From assembly GCA_031546715.1 (NCBI GenBank), contig JAVBKA010000204.1, positions 1 to 8,372 of the forward strand: DNA of 8,372 nt. The letters are read 5' to 3'. A model generated the notes under the pieces. The model saw nothing but the letters and a program-made list of their open reading frames with translations. It did no database searches and was not told the origin of the DNA. The stretch is from JAVBKA01 sp031546715 (GTDB taxonomy: Bacteria; Bacillota; Clostridia; Oscillospirales; UBA929). Of this stretch, positions 5,547-8,372 are shown piece after piece. Position 1 is the first letter of the stretch. Every line of letters begins with the position of its first letter. The position numbers and the translations under genes were made by a program.

Positions 5547-6629
5547 TTAGTATCCAAGTTTTGTGACGTTGCTCTTGATATCATCAATGCTGACATGTGT
5601 GTAAATTTGCGTTGTGGTGATAACGGCATGACCGAGTAATTCTTGTACAGCTCTGATATTTGCTCCACCTGCGAGTAAATATGTGCCGAAAGTGTGGCGA
5701 CATTTATGTGGGGACAAGTAAATTACTTTTTCATTGTCTTTGAGTTGAGCATTCAAGTCTATAAAAAACTGTTTATAAGATTTTCTGAATTGATTTTCGC
5801 CTCTTGGATTGCCGTGTAGGTCAGACAACACATAGAAGCTGTTTTTCGGAATTCGCTCTAAAACTAAACCCAATTCAGGACTAACTCCGACATATCGTAT
5901 CTCGTCAGTCTTTGTGCCCTTCTCAACAAACCCATCCTCAGATAGCGACATAGCCGAACGAACTGTAATTACACCGTCAACTATGTCACTCCACTTTAAC
6001 GCCAAAAGCTCTCCACATCGAAGCCCTGTATACAAAAGAAGTTCAATGTAATATCCATATTTGTGCTTAGGTGCATACGCAAGAATACGTTCGATTGAGG
6101 AGCGGGGAAACACTTCTACTTCTGGGCTGTCTTTATGCCCTAGGTTAATTTTGAGAGCTGGATTAGTGACGCAATAGGCGTTATCAACAGCAGTTTCAAA
6201 GATGCCTCGTATAATCGTGCGGAGGTCTCTGCGAGCTGCCCATGACAACTCTTGCTTACTGCCAAAAAACTGTTCTAGATGTGCCGGGCGTACCTGCGTT
6301 AGCTTTAAGCCACCGATTGCAGGAATAATATGGTGATTGATGTAGCCATCATAACTCTTGTAGGATTTGTATGCTATCTTGTCTTTTTTATATATCTCAA
6401 GCCATTTCGGAGCCCATTGGCCCACGGTCAGCACACGTTCGATAGACACACCTGTTGACTTGTATTCTTCGTACTTTTGGCGGCACACAGGTTTAGTTTT
6501 GCCATAAAAGCTCTTGCGCAGCTCCTCACCGTTCATGTCGGTACCGACAACTACACGATACTCCCATGTACCGTCTTTTCTCTTGCGCCAAGAACCTTCT
6601 CCGTTAGCACGGCGTTCTCCTTTTGCCAT
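5547..6629 (-). CDS. int: Tyrosine-type site-specific integrase
   Basis: A complete 360-residue phage/ICE integrase. The N-terminus has the arm-type DNA-binding pattern (GEGSWRKRKDGTWEYRVVVG, residues 10-29). A SAM-like core-binding domain covers about 65-150. The catalytic domain carries Arg204 in TGLRCGELLALKW, a Lys in the KGTKTDEIR hairpin (237 or 240), His308 and Arg311 in HKCRHTFG, His334 in LLGHA and Tyr343 in TQIYTHVS, so all catalytic residues are present. GGAGG six bases before the ATG (complement of 6636-6640) supports the start. It recombines the element with the tRNA-Leu 3' end 76 bases beyond its stop, and probably excises it with the help of a small accessory protein. No clear promoter is visible; a plus-oriented terminator hairpin lies just upstream. 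Confidence 0.95.
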   Translation of the reverse strand: MAKGERRANGEGSWRKRKDGTWEYRVVVGTDMNGEELRKSFYGKTKPVCRQKYEEYKSTGVSIERVLTVGQWAPKWLEIYKKDKIAYKSYKSYDGYINHHIIPAIGGLKLTQVRPAHLEQFFGSKQELSWAARRDLRTIIRGIFETAVDNAYCVTNPALKINLGHKDSPEVEVFPRSSIERILAYAPKHKYGYYIELLLYTGLRCGELLALKWSDIVDGVITVRSAMSLSEDGFVEKGTKTDEIRYVGVSPELGLVLERIPKNSFYVLSDLHGNPRGENQFRKSYKQFFIDLNAQLKDNEKVIYLSPHKCRHTFGTYLLAGGANIRAVQELLGHAVITTTQIYTHVSIDDIKSNVTKLGY

Positions 6630-6650
6630 TGTATTCCTCCCGAATTATTG

Positions 6651-6688
6651 ACGCTCGGTGCAACAAACACCAAGCGTTTTTTATTTTT
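6651..6688 (+). terminator. Plus-strand terminator just upstream of int
   Basis: ACGCTCGGTG (6651-6660) pairs with CACCAAGCGT (6668-6677) with a single C-A mismatch around a 7-base loop. T-rich sequence (6677-6682, 6684-6688) follows. The T-run is on the plus side, so it stops rightward transcription crossing int in antisense. No plus-strand gene ends here, so it may insulate the regulatory region from transcription entering over the attachment site. Confidence 0.65.
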
Positions 6689-6750
6689 AATAGCTCTTTT
6701 GACTTGTTTACTGTCATTGTTTTACTAAGCAAAGAATTAAAATTATATTC

Positions 6751-6779
6751 TTGACATCAACGCTCGCATGTTCTATAAT
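6751..6779 (+). promoter_or_regulatory. Perfect-consensus sigma-A promoter
   Basis: TTGACA at 6751-6756 and TATAAT at 6774-6779 are separated by exactly 17 bases. Both hexamers are perfect matches, the best promoter in the window. Transcription should start near 6786 and run rightward into the small ORF at 6809 and then antisense to the repressor gene. Such a strong promoter would be expected to be repressed; operator-like sites overlap it. Confidence 0.85.
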
Positions 6780-6800
6780 AAATTTGAAGAACGAATGTAC
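6762..6800 (+). promoter_or_regulatory. Two LexA-box-like operators on the 6751 promoter
   Basis: GAACGAATGTAC at 6789-6800 differs at one base from the Gram-positive LexA core GAAC-N4-GTTC and lies just downstream of the expected start site. GCTCGCATGTTC at 6762-6773 abuts the minus-10 box, has a perfect right half-site and two mismatches in the left half. Binding at either would block the promoter. They might instead bind the element's own repressor: GAGCGAATGCGT at 7338-7349 in the other rightward promoter shares 8 of 12 bases with the first site. Confidence 0.4.
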
Positions 6801-6808
6801 AGAAAGAA

Positions 6809-6976
6809 GTGTCAGCTTTGGGAGAACAAGAAATTTTAGACGTTTTACAAGCACTATCAGATAGAGAGTTAGCTACTTTTCTACAGACTCTTCGTTCCGC
6901 TGCTGTTGGAACTGAAAAGTCGCAAAATCTAGTACTGCCTTTCTGCGCTCTGGCGACAACTTCATCAACTCCGTAA
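6809..6976 (+). CDS. Small ORF antisense to the repressor 3' end
   Basis: A 55-codon frame starting at GTG 6809, or TTG 6818, lies directly behind the strongest promoter in the window. The first 30 or so residues look like a real amphipathic helical protein (LGEQEILDVLQALSDRELAT, then FLQTLRSA). The last third lies opposite the repressor's final codons and is Ser/Thr/Ala-rich, as a shadow frame would be. The ribosome binding site is weak (AGAAAG). A hairpin terminator follows at 7009. It may encode a small regulator, or the transcript may act as an antisense RNA. I do not recognise the product. Confidence 0.42.
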   Translation: MSALGEQEILDVLQALSDRELATFLQTLRSAAVGTEKSQNLVLPFCALATTSSTP

Positions 6977-7250
6977 CTATGCCGTCCTCTAGGTCGGCTC
7001 TTGACATGCCCTCGACTTCTGTCGAGGGTGTTTTTCTTTGTTGTACCAAAGATTCTTTTTCCGTAAAATAGTCAAGGTTCACACCTAATTCATCACAAAT
7101 AGTTTGCAGATCCTCAAGGTTTACTTTTGTGTTGTTTCGCCTAATTATGCTATAGATCGTACCAACATTAACCCCTGTAGCTAATGACAATTTATTTGGA
7201 TTCGTTTTGCGTAAGTTAAGCAGGTCTTGCAGTTTATCACCGATAGGCAC
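6873..7250 (-). CDS. XRE-family repressor (CI-like, no peptidase domain)
   Basis: A 125-residue protein with an N-terminal XRE/Cro-type helix-turn-helix (residues 1-62: LSLATGVNVGTIYSIIR is the HTH core, LEDLQTICDELGVNLDYF the closing helices). A charged linker and a C-terminal helical segment (LEDGIVTELMKLSPERRKAV, 87-106) follow, probably for oligomerisation. The start is GTG, with GGAGG (complement of 7258-7262) 7 bases upstream. The position, divergent from the Cro-like gene and next to int, marks it as the element's master repressor. It is too short to hold the S24/LexA-like self-cleaving domain of SOS-sensitive CI proteins, so induction must use another route. A plus-strand transcript from 6751 overlaps its last 50 or so codons. 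Confidence 0.85.
   Translation of the reverse strand: MPIGDKLQDLLNLRKTNPNKLSLATGVNVGTIYSIIRRNNTKVNLEDLQTICDELGVNLDYFTEKESLVQQRKTPSTEVEGMSRADLEDGIVTELMKLSPERRKAVLDFATFQFQQQRNEESVEK
7009..7039 (+). terminator. Plus-strand terminator inside the repressor gene
   Basis: CCCTCGAC (7009-7016) and GTCGAGGG (7021-7028) form a perfect 8-bp GC-rich stem with the 4-base loop TTCT. TGTTTTTCTTT follows. It would end the transcript begun near 6786 after about 250 bases. It lies within repressor codons, for the TPSTEVEG linker, so the protein-coding and terminator functions share the same bases. Confidence 0.8.
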
Positions 7251-7268
7251 AGACTCACCTCCGATTTG

Positions 7269-7297
7269 AGATTATCATGACATTATCTTTTTGTCAA
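7269..7297 (-). promoter_or_regulatory. Repressor promoter
   Basis: On the minus strand TTGACA (complement of 7292-7297) is perfect. A minus-10 box follows as GATAAT at 15 bases or the weaker TAATCT at 17 bases. The spacer contains TGTCA, forming TGACA-N9-TGTCA with the minus-35 box, which is a possible autoregulatory site. The leader to the GTG would be very short. Confidence 0.5.
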
Positions 7298-7302
7298 TAA
7301 AA

Positions 7303-7386
7303 ATCTGTGCATTTGCAAAAATTACTCTTGACAATGTGAGCGAATGCGTATATAGTTAGGTCACAAAACTAAGCAATTGCACAGAT
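7303..7386. repeat. 14-bp inverted repeat flanking the Cro-gene promoter
   Basis: ATCTGTGCATTTGC (7303-7316) and GCAATTGCACAGAT (7373-7386) are reverse complements except at one base. They flank the promoter at 7328-7356 symmetrically, 12 bases before its minus-35 and 17 bases after its minus-10. This is the layout of paired operators that could be looped by a repressor. Which regulator binds is unknown. Confidence 0.5.
7328..7356 (+). promoter_or_regulatory. Sigma-A promoter of the Cro-like gene
   Basis: TTGACA (7328-7333), a 17-base spacer and TATAGT (7351-7356) make a near-perfect promoter reading rightward. GAGCGAATGCGT at 7338-7349 fills the spacer and resembles the operator-like site at 6789-6800. 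It probably starts the early operon running through the genes at 7403, 7709, 8031, 8171 and 8297. Confidence 0.8.
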
Positions 7387-7402
7387 GAAGGGTGGTGATA
7401 AA

Positions 7403-7621
7403 ATGTTTTCTAATCTCAAGACTGCAATGAGTAGAGAAGGGATTACGATGGATACGATTGCTGAAACAATCAATGTTCACAGAAACACAGTTTCTAATAA
7501 AATCAATGGCGAAACGCCTTTCTACTACGAGGAGGTTATTCAGATTCATGGACGGCACTTTCCGTACTATGACCAAGCGTGGCTGTTTAAACGATTCAAC
7601 GCTCTTCCACCAACAGGTTAA
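7403..7621 (+). CDS. Cro-like small HTH regulator
   Basis: A 72-residue protein divergent from the repressor, in the Cro position. The ATG at 7403 is chosen because GGGTGGTGA lies just upstream; the earlier in-frame ATG at 7385 has no ribosome binding site and lies in an operator repeat. An XRE-type helix-turn-helix covers about residues 1-45 (MDTIAETINVHRNTVSNKIN). A C-terminal part with a typical small-phage-regulator pattern follows (PFYYEEVIQIHGRHFPYYD, then QAWLFKRF). It should bind the operators in 7260-7390 and favour the lytic or excision programme. The fold is confident, the exact role is inferred from position. Confidence 0.8.
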   Translation: MFSNLKTAMSREGITMDTIAETINVHRNTVSNKINGETPFYYEEVIQIHGRHFPYYDQAWLFKRFNALPPTG

Positions 7622-7637
7622 GTTAAAGCCACCAAAA

Positions 7638-7655
7638 CGTATACTACGTATACTA
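7638..7655. repeat. Tandem 9-bp repeat CGTATACTA
   Basis: CGTATACTA occurs twice head to tail. Each copy holds the palindrome GTATAC, so the pair also reads as GTATAC-TAC-GTATAC. It lies between the Cro-like and excisionase-like genes. It may be a recombination-accessory or regulator binding site; two copies are too few to call an iteron array. Confidence 0.4.
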
Positions 7656-7708
7656 AATTATTAATAAAGCCAATGCTTATCATCTGTTAAACTCGAGGAG
7701 GCGACAAA

Positions 7709-8017
7709 TTGAACAAAACATACCAAGAGCAATACGAGCGAGGCTGTGAGGAAATATCCATAGAGGAAGCGGCGTACCGCCTCGGACGCAAGCCAGACAC
7801 CGTCAAGGCATGGATCAAGGGCAAGCATGTGCCGTGGGGGCAGTACATACCGCCAGAAAAGGGCAGTGCCAACGGTCAGTGGATTATTCGGCGTAAAGCC
7901 TTTGAAGCGTGGCTGAACGGAGGTCAGCCTAACATATTAGCGCAGCTAATCATTGACACACCAGAAGCATTTGAGGCTTTGTGCCGTGTGGCAGTAAATA
8001 GAGTAACCGCAAGATAG
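7709..8017 (+). CDS. Excisionase-like helix-turn-helix protein
   Basis: A 102-residue protein starting at TTG, supported by GAGGAGG at 7695-7701, 7 bases upstream; no better start exists in the frame. Residues 15-70 form a MerR/excisionase-type DNA-binding domain (ISIEEAAYRLGRKPDTVKAW, with the wing and closing helix QWIIRRKAFEAWLNG). The last 30 residues are an extra helical tail (PNILAQLIIDTPEAFEALCR). In this position of an integrative element such proteins are recombination directionality factors or early regulators; the sequence does not decide between them. The stop TAG overlaps the ribosome binding site of the next gene. Confidence 0.7.
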   Translation: MNKTYQEQYERGCEEISIEEAAYRLGRKPDTVKAWIKGKHVPWGQYIPPEKGSANGQWIIRRKAFEAWLNGGQPNILAQLIIDTPEAFEALCRVAVNRVTAR

Positions 8018-8030
8018 GAGGACACACCCC

Positions 8031-8165
8031 ATGAGACTATACATAGTCATTACGGTGTATGCACTTACCGCAGTCATCATCTATACGGCGTGTGAAATCG
8101 TCATCAGCCTGCGTGCATGGAATCGGGAACGTCGGTTTAAGAACCGCAGATATATTGGGAGGTAG
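8031..8165 (+). CDS. Small single-span membrane protein
   Basis: A 44-residue protein with AGGAGG at 8016-8021, 9 bases before the ATG. Residues 2-26 are a single hydrophobic segment (LYIVITVYALTAVIIYTA, then CEIVI). A strongly basic tail follows (WNRERRFKNRRYIGR), predicting the C-terminus in the cytoplasm by the positive-inside rule. The preceding gene's stop lies within its ribosome binding site, so the two genes are co-transcribed. Function unknown. Confidence 0.65.
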   Translation: MRLYIVITVYALTAVIIYTACEIVISLRAWNRERRFKNRRYIGR

Positions 8166-8170
8166 TATTA

Positions 8171-8296
8171 ATGGAACAGATAGTGCAAGTAAACAAGACT
8201 GGCGTAGCCAATAAAAAAAATGCCACTATTGACGAAGTGTCAATAGACAACAAAAATATTCAATTAAGTCTATTACCAATGGAAGTATGTCAATGA
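8171..8296 (+). CDS. Small hypothetical protein
   Basis: A 41-residue frame with GGGAGG at 8157-8162, 8 bases before the ATG, five bases after the previous stop. The product (MEQIVQVNKTGVANKKNAT, then IDEVSIDNKNIQLSLLP) is polar with no membrane segment or known motif. A run of eight A residues (8212-8219) inside the gene is a possible slippage site. Coding status rests on the ribosome binding site and the tight packing. Confidence 0.5.
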   Translation: MEQIVQVNKTGVANKKNATIDEVSIDNKNIQLSLLPMEVCQ

Positions 8297-8372
8297 ATGA
8301 ATAGTAAAAAAAGAAAATCGCCTCAACCACTGCAATGGTTGAAACGATACGCACTTACAAAAATACTTACAT
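8297..8372 (+). CDS. Start of a basic protein, cut by window edge
   Basis: An ATG directly after the preceding TGA opens a frame that runs off the window (MNSKKRKSPQPLQWLKRYAL). GGAAG at 8281-8285 is a weak ribosome binding site 11 bases upstream; translational coupling to the preceding gene is likely. The first 25 residues are basic. A 7-bp hairpin (TCAACCA/TGGTTGA) lies inside. The product cannot be identified from this part. Confidence 0.4.
   Translation, partial: MNSKKRKSPQPLQWLKRYALTKILT

Larger units (their letters stand above)
5443..8372. mobile_element. Left end of an integrative element (prophage or ICE)
   Basis: A tRNA-Leu 3' end, an integrase pointing to it, a repressor, a Cro-like gene, an excisionase-like gene and a run of tiny plus-strand genes form the classic integration and lysis/lysogeny-type module. 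The left boundary is set by the tRNA fragment at 5443-5470; the right end lies beyond the window. No structural, conjugation or replication gene is visible, so phage and ICE cannot be told apart here. Confidence 0.8.

Noticed and set aside
5426..5668. Minus-strand 80-codon frame overlapping the attachment site and integrase end
   Set aside because: It is out of frame with the integrase, whose catalytic C-terminus occupies the same bases; it also reads through the tRNA fragment.
6795..6839. Alternative 14-codon ATG frame at the start of the antisense unit
   Set aside because: It is very short, has no ribosome binding site and overlaps the longer GTG frame, which has better protein-like composition. 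A leader peptide cannot be excluded.
1..8372. CRISPR arrays, intact insertion sequences, rRNA or complete tRNA genes
   Set aside because: No regularly spaced repeats, transposase genes with terminal repeats, rRNA blocks or complete cloverleaf were found; only the tRNA-Leu 3' fragment is present.

Overview
The window looks like chromosomal DNA of a low-to-moderate GC, endospore-forming anaerobic member of the Bacillota, possibly a Negativicute. Shine-Dalgarno sequences are strong (GGAGG type), ATG, GTG and TTG starts are all used, intrinsic terminators are frequent, and there are two tandem proteins resembling the DUF4489 family behind sporulation-type promoter motifs. The family and taxon assignments come from recall of sequence patterns, not from a search.

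Left part (1-2740): the 3' part of a serine hydrolase of the beta-lactamase/PBP class is cut by the window edge at its SxxK motif. It is followed by a gene graveyard. A minus-strand piece of an N-acetylmuramoyl-L-alanine amidase is fused in frame to a C-terminal scrap of a tyrosine recombinase. A plus-strand STAND/NB-ARC-TPR remnant carries an in-frame stop and has lost most of its TPR array. A perfect 25-bp inverted repeat then lies between two convergent reading-frame ends. Next is an intact minus-strand flavodoxin-like FMN reductase with a Cys cluster; a 48-codon open tail of unknown origin follows its stop codon in the same frame.

Middle part (2741-5442): two tandem DUF4489-like genes, about 78% identical over 157 residues, each stand behind the same promoter block and are separated by a terminator. 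They differ strongly in cysteine content (17 against 9). Downstream, 4394-4530 folds on paper into a three-way junction whose inner closing helix is 20 bp. A membrane protein of unknown function, resembling DUF6232, follows.

Right part (about 5443-8372): the left end of an integrative element, either a prophage or an ICE. A displaced tRNA-Leu 3' end (T-arm, acceptor strand, CCA) lies next to a complete tyrosine integrase. Then come a repressor (minus strand) and divergent Cro-like, excisionase-like and small accessory genes (plus strand) around a regulatory region with repeated operator-like sites. The most striking item is a compact plus-strand transcription unit. It has a perfect sigma-A promoter, two degenerate LexA-box-like sites, a 55-codon ORF and a strong terminator, and it runs antisense into the 3' half of the repressor gene. 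Because the repressor has no visible self-cleaving peptidase domain, this unit is a candidate DNA-damage-responsive antirepressor or antisense switch. The element's other end, with the intact tRNA-Leu, should lie to the right of the window.
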